In this document: positions 53,312-62,455 of the stretch, piece after piece
How the letters are laid out: each line of letters begins with the position of its first letter
Position numbering within the stretch: position 1 is the stretch's first letter
The notes under the pieces: generated by a model
Told to the model about the DNA's origin: nothing
Database searches by the model: none
What the model saw: only the letters and a program-made list of their open reading frames with translations
Assembly (NCBI RefSeq): GCF_019969845.1
Contig: NZ_JAHXYR010000007.1
Span: 1-64,000, forward strand
DNA from: Sphingobacterium sp. GVS05A
GTDB taxonomy: Bacteria; Bacteroidota; Bacteroidia; Sphingobacteriales; Sphingobacteriaceae
Direction: 5' to 3'
Length of the DNA: 64,000 nucleotides
Made by a program: the position numbers and the translations under genes

Positions 53312-53935
53312 CTATCTACCTATGGAAGGAAATAGACTATTATCCTTAATGATGACGACACCAGTTGCATTCTGTATATTGGCATGTTGCAGGTCCTTGT
53401 CTGAAGTGAATGACGATCCCTGTAGGTTTCCCCTTTGATCTTTAAAGAATGCCTGGACAGGAACATTGTTGTAGAAAGTTTTATTGGGATCCTTAGCTCC
53501 TTCATCATAAACGATTTCCTCCGTTTTCATTATAGATCCATCGGCCATGGTGACAACAACATTTTTGGTAAAGACTGTTATTTTCTCTTTTTCTTTCCTG
53601 ATTGCATAATCAGAGGTGATGCGTTGGGTTTCCTTTAGTTTCTCATCATAGAAGATGATTTTTATGCTTTTTGGAAACTCATAGACTTCTGTGCTATCGT
53701 GTTTGATCCGCATTTCGGGTGCGGTAAGGTTAGCTTTAACCCGGGTTGAATCACTATAGATGACATCCACATGGCGTGATATATCTACAGCTTCTTCTTT
53801 TTTTAAGTTGGCGATCCGGTCAACTTCCTTTAGATCTGGTTCACAGGAAGTCAATAAGAGCGCCCCTAGCAAAAATTGAATTACCAGGGGCGTTATATTT
53901 TGTAATATGGATAGTGCAGATACTTTGCGTACCAT
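53312..53935 (-). CDS. lptC: LPS export protein LptC
   Basis: 207 residues from the ATG at 53935, four bases after the upstream stop; a start at 53974 would overlap that gene. An N-terminal hydrophobic segment ends LLTSCEPD, a lipobox, so the Bacteroidota form is likely a lipoprotein rather than the single-pass anchor of proteobacteria. The beta-jellyroll shows RVKANLTAPEMRI, and KTEEIVYDEGAKDPNKTFYNN with the LptA/LptC-like pattern. It bridges LPS from the LptBFG transporter to LptA. Confidence 0.85.
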   Translation of the reverse strand: MVRKVSALSILQNITPLVIQFLLGALLLTSCEPDLKEVDRIANLKKEEAVDISRHVDVIYSDSTRVKANLTAPEMRIKHDSTEVYEFPKSIKIIFYDEKLKETQRITSDYAIRKEKEKITVFTKNVVVTMADGSIMKTEEIVYDEGAKDPNKTFYNNVPVQAFFKDQRGNLQGSSFTSDKDLQHANIQNATGVVIIKDNSLFPSIGR

Positions 53936-53939
53936 TATC

Positions 53940-55268
53940 TTAGTCAAATTGATTTCTTCTAAACCAACGGTCATTTAGCGTAAAGCCAATATTGAAGTTG
54001 ATATAACGTTCACGTAACAGGCCATTGGCTACTTTACCCATCTGGCCAAATTCTGCTGAGAAATTGATCTTGGAGAAAGCACCTGAATATTGCGTTCTGG
54101 CTAATGGTAAGCCCACACCCACCGTTACGGCCATATCGTTAATATCTTGACCGGCTAGGAAATATTGGGTTTTGTTGTATCTAAAACCAAGACGGTAATC
54201 TACATGGTTCAGATAGTTGAGCGAAGATCTATCAGGTGTCAACTGTCCACCAACTGATACACCATAATTTTTGCGCAACTCGCCTTCACCATTTCTGACC
54301 TGAAATCTTGACCAGTCTGCATATTTGAAATCTGCCCCAATCAACCATTTGCCGTTTCGTGCAAGGGTAACACCCACATTGTGTTTTAATGGAAGTGTCA
54401 AATGTCTGCTGGTGCGCTCAGACATATAAGTTGTATCTATTGGAATATTTTGATTGTCCGGATCTGATGATGGTTGAGTCCTTGTGTCGAATATCGTTGT
54501 TCGCTCTTTTATATCGTTGTTCAGCGATCCAGAATAACCAAAGGTCAAGGCATACTCTTTGCCTATAGGCTGTTCGTATTGTAAACCATAATCAAAGATA
54601 ATACCTTGGATTTCACGTTTATTTTGACGTTGCGGATTCAAAGCTCCTGAGGATAAAGGAAATTCAACGCGGCTATAGTCATTTAATGTACCAAATAGGT
54701 ATGACATATTCGCACCGATACTCAATCCTTTATAAACACGCACACCCCAACCTGCATAAGCTTTTGTGAGGCCACCTTCACCAGTAAAAACCTTGTTGAA
54801 GGTTTCCGAATTAATGCTTTCCTGAGAATTGGTACGATAGCCTACATCCGAAAACGGCAATAGGCCCAGACTGATACCACCAAACTTTTGCATCGGAAAA
54901 GTCATGGTAATATGGCTAAATGCAAAATCCGCAGTATTCGCAGATCTAGTTGTTGATTTTAGTTGCGTGTAGTTGCCATACAGCCCTGCGTCAAATACAC
55001 TAAGCCGCGCAGCGGAGTAAGATGCCGGATTGCTCGGGTTGGTATTGTAATAGATGCCATCTAATGTACGGATAGCCGTACTGATACCACCCATAGCTCT
55101 ATACTGAGGTAATAAATCTTCACGTATCTGACCTATCCCCAATTGAGAATAAGGTGAAGCGGATGTCGTTTTTTGGGCAAATGCGGTAGTAGAACTAGCT
55201 AAAATTCCACCTGCTAACAACAGTTGGAGTGATTTATTTCTTAGAGAGCTTATAAAGCGTTTCTGCAT
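53940..55268 (-). CDS. Outer-membrane beta-barrel protein
   Basis: 442 residues from the ATG at 55268 (a TTG two codons upstream is less likely). The signal peptide ends AFA/Q. The body is a FadL/OmpP1-like barrel with an N-terminal YSQLGIGQ hatch-like segment, GLYGNYTQLKS, GISLGLLPFSDVGY, and many alternating strands. The last strand ends in FNIGFTLNDRWFRRNQFD, where the usual C-terminal aromatic is followed by a short tail. The substrate is unknown. It overlaps in operon with lptC (4-nt gap), as is common in this phylum. Confidence 0.8.
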   Translation of the reverse strand: MQKRFISSLRNKSLQLLLAGGILASSTTAFAQKTTSASPYSQLGIGQIREDLLPQYRAMGGISTAIRTLDGIYYNTNPSNPASYSAARLSVFDAGLYGNYTQLKSTTRSANTADFAFSHITMTFPMQKFGGISLGLLPFSDVGYRTNSQESINSETFNKVFTGEGGLTKAYAGWGVRVYKGLSIGANMSYLFGTLNDYSRVEFPLSSGALNPQRQNKREIQGIIFDYGLQYEQPIGKEYALTFGYSGSLNNDIKERTTIFDTRTQPSSDPDNQNIPIDTTYMSERTSRHLTLPLKHNVGVTLARNGKWLIGADFKYADWSRFQVRNGEGELRKNYGVSVGGQLTPDRSSLNYLNHVDYRLGFRYNKTQYFLAGQDINDMAVTVGVGLPLARTQYSGAFSKINFSAEFGQMGKVANGLLRERYINFNIGFTLNDRWFRRNQFD

Positions 55269-55443
55269 GGTCAATCTATAAAATTGAGAAACTAATGTTT
55301 ATTTAGTTTTGTGAAATCTTTGAGTTTTTTGACTCGTGTAATTAAATGTTCTTTGCTTTTATTCGCATACAAAACTATTCAATTTTTGTGAGCTTGTTAA
55401 GCCGATTTTGTTAAAAAAGGTTAAACACTTGTTGTACAAATGT

Positions 55444-56427
55444 TTAGAAAAATTGAAAGTAGATTATGGTTAATGCGATGATCGCATACACGACCTCAAA
55501 AAACCATTTCTTTTTAGCGTAGGTGAAGTAATAGGCCATATAAATCGCAATCGGGGGAGCGCAAAGTAAAAAGTGAGCCTCAGTCAATTTCTTGTTCCAA
55601 TAAAAGGAGGCTACAGCTAGGCATAACATGAAAAATAACAACTGAAAGGATTTTCGGATATGCACAATGCTCTTGAAAAAATTGTCTTTCAGGATCAGCA
55701 AGAAGAGGATCAATGTAAAGAGTACTGGGACCAGTACCAAATAATCAAATAATTGGATACGGATAGCCGTTGGGAACTTGTAGGTGAATGGCAACCATAT
55801 GGTGTAAAACAATTCCATTTTTCCTACCCATAAATAGATTACGCCTAGTATAAAATAGATTGTCGCCAATCCCAATAGTGGTGTGATCCACTCACGCCAA
55901 TTGAATGGCCTAAAAATAAGCAGGGCGATCCACAGCAGGAAGAACATGCTCAAAAAAGGAAAGTAGATAAGACTTCCTATGCCAACAATCATCCCCAGAT
56001 CGAACATTTCTGCCTTTACGTCCGTCTGGCGATAGAGAGAAAGCAATTTGCTCAGCATCCAGATCGAAATAAAGTTACAGATTAGGGTGGGAGACAGAAC
56101 CAGAAAGGGTAAAAATAGACTGGCCAGTGTCATATACATCAATGCGACCAAAAAACTAGGTTTTCCCAGTAGATTGAAATGGCTTGTGATCCGATTCAGT
56201 ATCGTTGCCTGAAAAATGGTCAGGATCAGTGTGATAAAGACGTTAGTGGCCGGAGAGAGATTGATTAAATTGTTTTCTCCCAGTAGATTTCCAAGTGCAG
56301 GTTCAAAAATTACAGAATCAAGTTTATCCGGTACGTGTAAGAATATACCAAGGCATAACACAAACCCCACAAGGGATAAAAATAGGATATTTATTGGTGT
56401 GTAATTTCTGAACTGACTGATAATCAT
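55444..56427 (-). CDS. DUF6427 family integral membrane protein
   Basis: 327 residues with about ten hydrophobic segments and no signal peptide. I recognise it as the DUF6427 group of Bacteroidota membrane proteins; the sequence shows FRPFNWREWITPLLG and WLPFTYKFPTAIRIQ between helices. Function unknown. It lies 20 nt downstream of the ccmD-like gene and is probably co-transcribed. Confidence 0.78.
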   Translation of the reverse strand: MIISQFRNYTPINILFLSLVGFVLCLGIFLHVPDKLDSVIFEPALGNLLGENNLINLSPATNVFITLILTIFQATILNRITSHFNLLGKPSFLVALMYMTLASLFLPFLVLSPTLICNFISIWMLSKLLSLYRQTDVKAEMFDLGMIVGIGSLIYFPFLSMFFLLWIALLIFRPFNWREWITPLLGLATIYFILGVIYLWVGKMELFYTIWLPFTYKFPTAIRIQLFDYLVLVPVLFTLILFLLILKDNFFKSIVHIRKSFQLLFFMLCLAVASFYWNKKLTEAHFLLCAPPIAIYMAYYFTYAKKKWFFEVVYAIIALTIIYFQFF

Positions 56428-56447
56428 GATGTGCGATAAATATTTGA

Positions 56448-56657
56448 CTATTTATTCTTTTTCTCCAACTTCGTTATACGACGGTCAAGCAAGAAAAGAA
56501 AGAAGGCTAAACCTAGAAAAATGACCAACATCACGAGAACAACCACATAGATTTTGCCCTCACTACGTAAACCCGTTGCCATATCAACGTCATCCTGCGC
56601 AAATGTGCTCAAAGTTGATAAGATTAATAATGCAGTTGACAATGTTATTTTTTTCAT
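56448..56657 (-). CDS. CcmD-like small membrane protein
   Basis: 69 residues. A signal-like N-terminus (ending FAQ/D) is followed by a short exposed part and one membrane helix (VVVLVMLVIFLGLAFFLFLL), then a charged tail (DRRITKLEKKNK). Size, topology and location downstream of ccmB and ccmC fit the Bacteroidota CcmD family, which in other bacteria stabilises the haem-handling CcmABC complex. Low sequence conservation makes the call partly contextual. Confidence 0.75.
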   Translation of the reverse strand: MKKITLSTALLILSTLSTFAQDDVDMATGLRSEGKIYVVVLVMLVIFLGLAFFLFLLDRRITKLEKKNK

Positions 56658-56994
56658 CCGTATAAATTTGTTTATTCATTATTCGATTTTCCGTTTAAGG
56701 CATTCATGCTGCCTTCGGCGGTTTCATCCTATTTATTTGTCTTTTAATGGCTGATTAGGGCCTGCGTAAATAAAATTTGCATTGTTTACCAATATTATCT
56801 ACTCTTCGGTTTCATCAGACTTCTATTTTTTATCCATGTTGTTGCCGCATGAAATCCAGTATTAATTTATGCTGGATAACTTTTGGCGATTGCAAGTTTA
56901 ATCCTTTTTTATTGAGCCTAAGCTCGTTGTTGACTGGGGATATATTCAAAGACATGAAAAATACCCTGTCTTTTATTCTTATTGATGATTACAA
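56658..56994. other. Spacer between ccmC and ccmD genes
   Basis: 337 nt, unusually long inside a cytochrome-maturation cluster. It is T-rich on the plus strand and shows only a weak 6-bp hairpin (56854-56859 with 56872-56877). No gene was supported on either strand. Confidence 0.45.
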
Positions 56995-57657
56995 CTAGCT
57001 TTCCTGTTCTTTTCTTTCCAATATACGTACTCTATAGCGGAGTGAACAGATCCAGAAAGCGATCATGGGCCATCCGATCATTGCGGCATAAAATGTTGGA
57101 CGAAGCTCGTTGCTCATTTGTAGCTGGCCAAAAGTAGCATTACCACCACTTCCGGGGTGAAGAGAATCTGTCATCTTTGGTAAAATATAGAGCAGAACAA
57201 TAATGATCGGAAATGCAAATATATTGTAGACAGCAGATATTTTCGCTCTTTTCTGCTCTTCTTCGAGCGCATTGCGGAGCACGAGGTAGGCCAGGTACAT
57301 TAAAGTCGCTATTGCCGAACCATTTAATTTGGGGTCATTTGGCCAAGGCTCACCCCAGGTGATATTTGCCCACAACATTCCTGTTGCCAAACCAAAAAAA
57401 CAAAAAGTAATACCCGTATTGACCGCTTCAATAGCCATTAGGTCATATTCTTGTTTTCCTGTATTGAGGTATTTGATGCTATAAATAACTGAAATCAGAT
57501 ACATCACGATCATCGCAGACCACATTGGGACGTGGAAATAGACGTTTCTGATACTTTCGTGAAGGATAAATAGGCGGGGAACAGGGCCTAGAAGACCATT
57601 GATAATGACTGCGCAGATAATCAGGACAGCTAATATTTTCCACCATTTTTTTCTCAT
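56995..57657 (-). CDS. ccmC: Cytochrome c biogenesis protein CcmC/CcsA type
   Basis: 220 residues with six membrane helices. The haem-handling loop reads TWGEPWPNDPKLNGS, a diverged form of the WWD motif (WGxWWxWDxRLT) with retained W and the PKL end; conserved histidines occur in RLFILHESIRNVYFHVPMW and DSLHPGSGG, consistent with haem iron ligands. It works with CcmB in moving or presenting haem for covalent attachment to cytochrome c. Located 36 nt after ccmB. Confidence 0.9.
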   Translation of the reverse strand: MRKKWWKILAVLIICAVIINGLLGPVPRLFILHESIRNVYFHVPMWSAMIVMYLISVIYSIKYLNTGKQEYDLMAIEAVNTGITFCFFGLATGMLWANITWGEPWPNDPKLNGSAIATLMYLAYLVLRNALEEEQKRAKISAVYNIFAFPIIIVLLYILPKMTDSLHPGSGGNATFGQLQMSNELRPTFYAAMIGWPMIAFWICSLRYRVRILERKEQES

Positions 57658-57693
57658 GGTAAATTGAATTTAATGTGTTTTCAATTCTAAAAT

Positions 57694-58353
57694 TTAATCT
57701 CGCCAAAGGTACGGAAATAACAATAAAGAAATAGTGATCGTGATTACATTAATTGCGAGTAATACAATTATTTCTTTTGTACTTGCTGCCCTTTCCAGGC
57801 CTTCTATGGCATTGCGGGAGAGCTTGATCAATACGATCAATAAGGGGATGATAGCCGGAAAACTCAAAATAGCCATGAGCGTACTGTTGTTTCCTGCTTT
57901 GGAACTTATGCCAGAAATCATGGTAAATACACTGGCAAAACTAATACTACCCAGAATGACTGAAATAAAATATAATGTAGGATCCCCAAGTGGATTTTTG
58001 AATATGATTGAATAGACGAAATAAGCGATGGTTGCCAAGATGGTCATCAATAACATATTGTAAATAACTTTGGCGAGAATAATTGCCCTTGGGTCAACTA
58101 ATGAATAGTAATAGAGTTGTCGGTTGGGGTTTTCTTGAACAAAACTCTTGTTTATTGCATTGATTGAAGCGAATAACATGATAATCCAAAACAATGCATT
58201 CCAAACTGTAGTATCTACTGATTTGAATGCCTGATAACAAACAAATACAGTAGATACGACATATAGTAGGATTCCGTTGATGGCGTATTTTGATCGCCAT
58301 TCCAGAATAATGTCTTTAAGAATCAAAGTTTTTACCTGTTGCAGTAAAGTCAT
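57694..58353 (-). CDS. ccmB: Haem exporter protein CcmB
   Basis: 219 residues from the ATG at 58353. A TTG three codons earlier lies inside the promoter box and is rejected. Six membrane helices; LILKDIILEWRSKYAINGILLY at the start and FVQENPNRQLYYYSL are family features. CcmB is the permease part of the CcmAB ABC complex required for cytochrome c maturation; ccmA is not adjacent. A TAnnTTTG box ends six bases before the start codon. Confidence 0.9.
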   Translation of the reverse strand: MTLLQQVKTLILKDIILEWRSKYAINGILLYVVSTVFVCYQAFKSVDTTVWNALFWIIMLFASINAINKSFVQENPNRQLYYYSLVDPRAIILAKVIYNMLLMTILATIAYFVYSIIFKNPLGDPTLYFISVILGSISFASVFTMISGISSKAGNNSTLMAILSFPAIIPLLIVLIKLSRNAIEGLERAASTKEIIVLLAINVITITISLLLFPYLWRD

Positions 58354-58359
58354 ATCCCG

Positions 58360-58375
58360 CAAAGATACAAATGTA
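58360..58375 (-). promoter_or_regulatory. ccmB promoter boxes, next to the start codon
   Basis: Minus-strand TACATTTG (58368-58375) is directly followed by TATCTTTG (58360-58367); both match TAnnTTTG. The downstream one ends six bases before the ccmB ATG. No TTG was found at the expected distance. Confidence 0.42.
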
Positions 58376-58376
58376 T

Positions 58377-58399
58377 TTTAACCACAGGAGGTGGTTAAA
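58377..58399 (-). terminator. Hairpin after the YtxH gene
   Basis: TTTAACCAC (58377-58385) pairs with GTGGTTAAA (58391-58399) around five bases, 32 nt after the YtxH stop. The T-tail on the minus strand is weak. It separates the YtxH gene from the ccmB promoter. Confidence 0.55.
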
Positions 58400-58430
58400 C
58401 CATCAATTCTTAAAAAAATGTTTTTTTTAC

Positions 58431-58826
58431 TTATGCATTAGAAATTTTTGATTTAGCAGCATCGGTTGTGTTGTCGATTTTACTAGCTAAATTCTGTGCG
58501 GCATTGTTTGCGTGGTCCAAAGCCTCTCTACCGGCTTCTTTTGCTTTGTTTTTCAATGCATCGGCATCATCTGAAGCTTTACTGAAAGCAGCTTGAGCTT
58601 TTGATTTTAAGTTGTCCAACTCGGCAGAAGCTCTATTTGCTAACTTTTGTGCTTTTCTAGCTTCTTTTTTCGAAAGATCCTTCAATGACTTAGTTAAGCT
58701 TTTGATGCCATCATTTGCACGATCTAATTGTTTTTTCCCGTCATCGGTTCCTAAAAGATACCATGCAGCAGCTCCCGCAGCCAATCCTACCAAAGCAAAT
58801 GCCACTAATCCATTTTTATTTTTCAT
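58431..58826 (-). CDS. YtxH domain protein
   Basis: 131 residues. A glycine/alanine-rich N-terminal membrane segment (VAFALVGLAAGAAAWYLLG) followed by DDGKKQL is the YtxH pattern; the rest is a long Ala/Lys-rich helix with coiled-coil character resembling LEA-like stress proteins. YtxH proteins are general-stress proteins in Bacillus; the role here is unknown. Separate from the ccm genes by a hairpin. Confidence 0.85.
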   Translation of the reverse strand: MKNKNGLVAFALVGLAAGAAAWYLLGTDDGKKQLDRANDGIKSLTKSLKDLSKKEARKAQKLANRASAELDNLKSKAQAAFSKASDDADALKNKAKEAGREALDHANNAAQNLASKIDNTTDAAKSKISNA

Positions 58827-58929
58827 AATTCTTCTATTTTATTGTGTATTCAAATGATAATCAAGTATGATACCAAATGAACAATCTCTGGAACAATTTG
58901 TTTAAAAAGAATCAATAATTAACAAAATT

Positions 58930-60765
58930 TTACATATCTACCTTTTGCTGTTTGGATTGCAAGGTGTACAGGTGTCTATAGAGGCCGGTCTCTTTCTGTA
59001 GTAACTCGAAATGTGTTCCACTCTCCGAAACAATCCCGTTTTCGACCACGATGATTTTGTCTGCATCGACGATCGTAGAAAGCCGGTGGGCAATAATAAC
59101 AGAGGTACGGCCACGCATTAATTCTTCTAGGGCATCTTGAACTTGTCGTTCAGATTCTGAATCTAAAGAGGATGTTGCTTCATCTAAAATCAAAATAGCG
59201 GGATCTTTGAGTAATGCACGGGCTATGGCGATGCGTTGACGTTGTCCGCCAGACAGCTTCACACCGCGTTCTCCGACGATGGTATCATAACCTTCAGGAA
59301 AACCTAATATAAATTGATGTGCATTGGCACGTTGGGCGGCCTCAGTTATTTCGGTTTCGGTGGCATCTAATTTACCATAAGCGATATTCTCGCGGATCGT
59401 TCCGCCAAATAGTAAAACGTCCTGTGGTACAATGGCAACCTGATTCCGTATATCGCAGAGGTCAAAGTCTGAGGCGGGCTTGCCATCATACAGTACCTCA
59501 CCTTTATTGCTCGTATAAAATTGCAATATTAAAGATGCGATGGTTGATTTTCCGGTTCCACTAGGCCCTACTATGGCAATTTTATCGCCGGCATTGGCTG
59601 TAAAGTTAATGTCTTTTAGAATTTCAATATCTGGTCGGCTGGGGTAGGCAAATGCCACATGGTTAAAGCGGAGATCCCCACTCATCTTTTTACGGATATC
59701 TTTGCAGCTCGGTTCAACTTTGATATCTTCCTGCGGCTCATCAAGAATTTCCAGAATCCTTTCGCTGGCTCCTAGTGAGCGCTGTATGTTTGCGTATAAT
59801 TCTGGGAAACTACCCATTGATCCGGCGACAAACATTGAATACAAGATATAAGTCGTTAGATCACCAACAGACATCTCATGGATGGAAACTAAAGCAGCAC
59901 CGTACCAGATTACAGCTATAACAGCTCCGAAAATACAGAATATGATAAAGGAAGCAAAGGCACCCCGAAAGGTTGCTCCTTTTACGGCTAATTTGACAAC
60001 AGAATCCATCTGATTACTGTAACGGTTGAATTCAAAGTATTCGTTCACAAAAGCTTTTACATTGCTAATGCCCAATAATGTTTCCTGAACAATACTATTT
60101 GATTCCGCCATCTTATCCTGAGCCTGTCTGGATAATTCGCGGATGAATTTTCCGAAGACAATGGCAGCAACTACAATAATAGGTAATATGCATAGGTTCA
60201 TCAAAGCCAATTTGGGTGATACCCAGACAAGCAGAAATACACCAAAACAAAGGCTGATCAATTGCCTTAAAATTTCAGCCAATGTGGTCGTCAGGGTGTC
60301 TTGGATCTGGGATAGATCTGCAGACAATCTGCTGTTTAATTCCCCAACACGGCGGTTGGCGAAAAATTCAATTGGCAAGGAGATCAGTTTATGATAGGTG
60401 TCTTTACGTATTTTCGCCAAAGCACGTTCTGCGATCTCGACAAAAATACGGATACGAAAAAATGAAACAACCGAGGTGAACGATAGGATAACAAAAGCGA
60501 TCCCGCCAATGTAATAAACTTCAGAAGTTAACCAGGTATAGGTTTGTTTGCCTTGAGCAGCATCAATCATGGCGCCCAATAATGCTGGAAAAGTCAGCAT
60601 AGAAAGACTGGATAATGCCAGAAATAACATTCCGATTCCAAACTTGACCCGATAAGGCCTTAAATAGGTCATTATTTTCGAAGCCCGCAATAGGAGCTCC
60701 TTATTTAACTTTGGTTTTGGTAGATCTTCTTCTTGTTTATTACCACTATTGAAACCTCTTGCCAT
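58930..60765 (-). CDS. ABC transporter, fused permease/ATPase (MsbA-like)
   Basis: 611 residues. A six-helix exporter domain (about 35-330) is fused to a nucleotide-binding domain: Walker A GPSGTGKST, Q-loop IVPQDVLLFG, signature LSGGQRQRIAIARALL, Walker B ILILDEATSSLD and the switch histidine in IIAHRLST. The half-transporter dimerises. Lipid A flipping is one possibility given lpxH and lptC nearby, but ABCB-type exporters for peptides or drugs look the same. A TACATTTG -7 box (plus 60797-60804) is 31 nt upstream. Confidence 0.92.
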   Translation of the reverse strand: MARGFNSGNKQEEDLPKPKLNKELLLRASKIMTYLRPYRVKFGIGMLFLALSSLSMLTFPALLGAMIDAAQGKQTYTWLTSEVYYIGGIAFVILSFTSVVSFFRIRIFVEIAERALAKIRKDTYHKLISLPIEFFANRRVGELNSRLSADLSQIQDTLTTTLAEILRQLISLCFGVFLLVWVSPKLALMNLCILPIIVVAAIVFGKFIRELSRQAQDKMAESNSIVQETLLGISNVKAFVNEYFEFNRYSNQMDSVVKLAVKGATFRGAFASFIIFCIFGAVIAVIWYGAALVSIHEMSVGDLTTYILYSMFVAGSMGSFPELYANIQRSLGASERILEILDEPQEDIKVEPSCKDIRKKMSGDLRFNHVAFAYPSRPDIEILKDINFTANAGDKIAIVGPSGTGKSTIASLILQFYTSNKGEVLYDGKPASDFDLCDIRNQVAIVPQDVLLFGGTIRENIAYGKLDATETEITEAAQRANAHQFILGFPEGYDTIVGERGVKLSGGQRQRIAIARALLKDPAILILDEATSSLDSESERQVQDALEELMRGRTSVIIAHRLSTIVDADKIIVVENGIVSESGTHFELLQKETGLYRHLYTLQSKQQKVDM

Positions 60766-60796
60766 AATCCGCTACTTCAATGTTTTGTTGCGAGGA

Positions 60797-60804
60797 CAAA
60801 TGTA
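60797..60804 (-). promoter_or_regulatory. Candidate ABC transporter -7 box
   Basis: Minus-strand TACATTTG, full match, predicting a leader of about 25 nt. No upstream TTG at a good distance. Confidence 0.35.
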
Positions 60805-60938
60805 AAGAGATTAAAAATATTTTGCTATCATACTTTGGTCAATTTTTTAGCTTTTTACCTATTTTAATCAACTAAAGTTATATTTTGACCTGTTTTATTG
60901 GTGCATGTCACCGATTGATAGGGGTAGATCCAAAAGGA

Positions 60939-61490
60939 CTAGTCTGAATTTTTGCCGCTGAGCGCCGATTTTTGTGTTTGGCTACGATATAATAAGACTG
61001 CTAGAACAATAATGACAAGCAAAGCGATGTAAAGCCATAAATTACCAGCCAGACCCTTTCCTTCGGTTTTGTCCAACTCGGTCCGGAGTCGCTCATTTTC
61101 GTTTTGAAGCTTATTGATCGTGCCCATATAAGCGGAGATCTGTTTGTCATATTCAGTCGCCATCTGTCGAAATTTGTCCTTTTCGAAATCTTTTATTTTT
61201 AACAGTTGCTGTGTCTCCAAAAAAATGTTGTTGTCCGTGATCACGACATCCTTCAGGATATCGATGCTTTTTTGCATATCACCTTTGGATTTGAATAGAC
61301 CAAAAAGGCCTGTTTTCTGGGTTAGGCTGGTGTCATAGGCGCCAAACTTCTGTTGCCGCGCATCGAGTAGGCTGTTGACACGTTTACGTTGTACCTCAAA
61401 AGCGCTGGAATCTGCATTTTCTTGCGCATTTAAAAGCCCAAGACTAAACAATAGAAGAAAAGATAGTACTGTGTATTTTAAAGATTTCAT
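60939..61490 (-). CDS. Hypothetical secreted coiled-coil protein with C-terminal membrane anchor
   Basis: 183 residues, family not recognised. A signal peptide (ending LNA/Q) is followed by a short region with GLFGLFKSKGDMQKSIDIL, a heptad-like helix (YMGTINKLQNENERLRTELDKTEG, about 118-142), and a C-terminal membrane helix (NLWLYIALLVIIVLAVLLY) with a short cytoplasmic tail. It would be a periplasmic coiled coil tethered to the inner membrane, spaced away from neighbours by more than 150 nt on each side. Normal composition; likely a real lineage-specific gene. Confidence 0.75.
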   Translation of the reverse strand: MKSLKYTVLSFLLLFSLGLLNAQENADSSAFEVQRKRVNSLLDARQQKFGAYDTSLTQKTGLFGLFKSKGDMQKSIDILKDVVITDNNIFLETQQLLKIKDFEKDKFRQMATEYDKQISAYMGTINKLQNENERLRTELDKTEGKGLAGNLWLYIALLVIIVLAVLLYRSQTQKSALSGKNSD

Positions 61491-61666
61491 ACCTAAATTT
61501 GACCAATCAATCTGAAATTAACGTTGCTGAAATTGCCTCAATTTGTCAAACAGCAAAGCAGGACTGGCAACTCCGCTAAATCAAGTGGTAAACTGCCAAA
61601 GGCACGTTGCGCATTTTAGGGACAGATTGAAGTGAATAAACTATTTCTAGGAATGAATTTATGAAA

Positions 61667-62455
61667 TTAATCTTTAAATTCGATACGAATGACGTTGGAA
61701 TCGTCGTCGTGAAGCCCCAAGAGTTGGCTTGCATTGCCTTTGTTGATGGCAATTTCTAAGTAATTACTGATACCAAAAAGACACAATTTTTCACCCTCAC
61801 CGACTTCATTATAATGCCAGGAAAGATTGGTGATTGTCTCGTTGCGTTTGAAATACAAGATAAAATTCCGTCCCTTTTGAACTTTATTGAATAGGTCTTT
61901 GGAAATATTAGTAATGGCATTACCAAAGGCGTCAACGTAAATGACATTGCCACGGATCATGTCTTTGTCAAAGATCGGTTGTAAAGTGACTTTTTCGATC
62001 AGTTGATGCATGGGTGTACCAACATCTTTCAGTTTGCCACCTTTTGCAATATGGCAGGCCGATTTTGAAAGAATATCAGCAAGGGGGAAATGGAGGTATC
62101 TCAGGTCCTGCATCAAATTGAGTTCGTACAATTCCTGCGGTTCATTTCCATTCAACAGTAAGCTGAAAATGCCATTGTCTGCACCAACAAAATAATGATC
62201 CCTGTATTTCATGCCGATGTATTTAGATTCTTCATGAAAGAGGGTGTTGATGCCGATGATATGTACGGTTCCTTTTGGGAAATAATGATACGCATTGCCC
62301 AGTACAAAAGCTGCACGTGGAATATTGAATGCTGGGATCTCGTGGGTGATATCGACAATATTAACATCAGACAACTGCGTTAAAAGGCTCCCTTTTAGCG
62401 CAGCTTGATAAAAATCTTTATGTCCTAGATCTGTCGTTAACGTAATTACTGCCAT
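61667..62455 (-). CDS. SAM hydroxide adenosyltransferase (DUF62 family)
   Basis: 262 residues, normal length. TLTTDLGHKDFY at the N-terminus, FVGADNGIFSLLL and IYVDAFGNAITNIS are the family motifs. These trimeric enzymes use a hydroxide to split S-adenosylmethionine into adenosine and methionine; they are relatives of fluorinase and chlorinase but lack their halide-specific loop. A role in limiting SAM is inferred from the family. Monocistronic. Confidence 0.9.
   Translation of the reverse strand: MAVITLTTDLGHKDFYQAALKGSLLTQLSDVNIVDITHEIPAFNIPRAAFVLGNAYHYFPKGTVHIIGINTLFHEESKYIGMKYRDHYFVGADNGIFSLLLNGNEPQELYELNLMQDLRYLHFPLADILSKSACHIAKGGKLKDVGTPMHQLIEKVTLQPIFDKDMIRGNVIYVDAFGNAITNISKDLFNKVQKGRNFILYFKRNETITNLSWHYNEVGEGEKLCLFGISNYLEIAINKGNASQLLGLHDDDSNVIRIEFKD

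Noticed and set aside
56777..56998. 73-codon plus-strand frame in the ccm gap
   Set aside because: Antisense to the operon with composition unlike neighbours and no recognisable motif.
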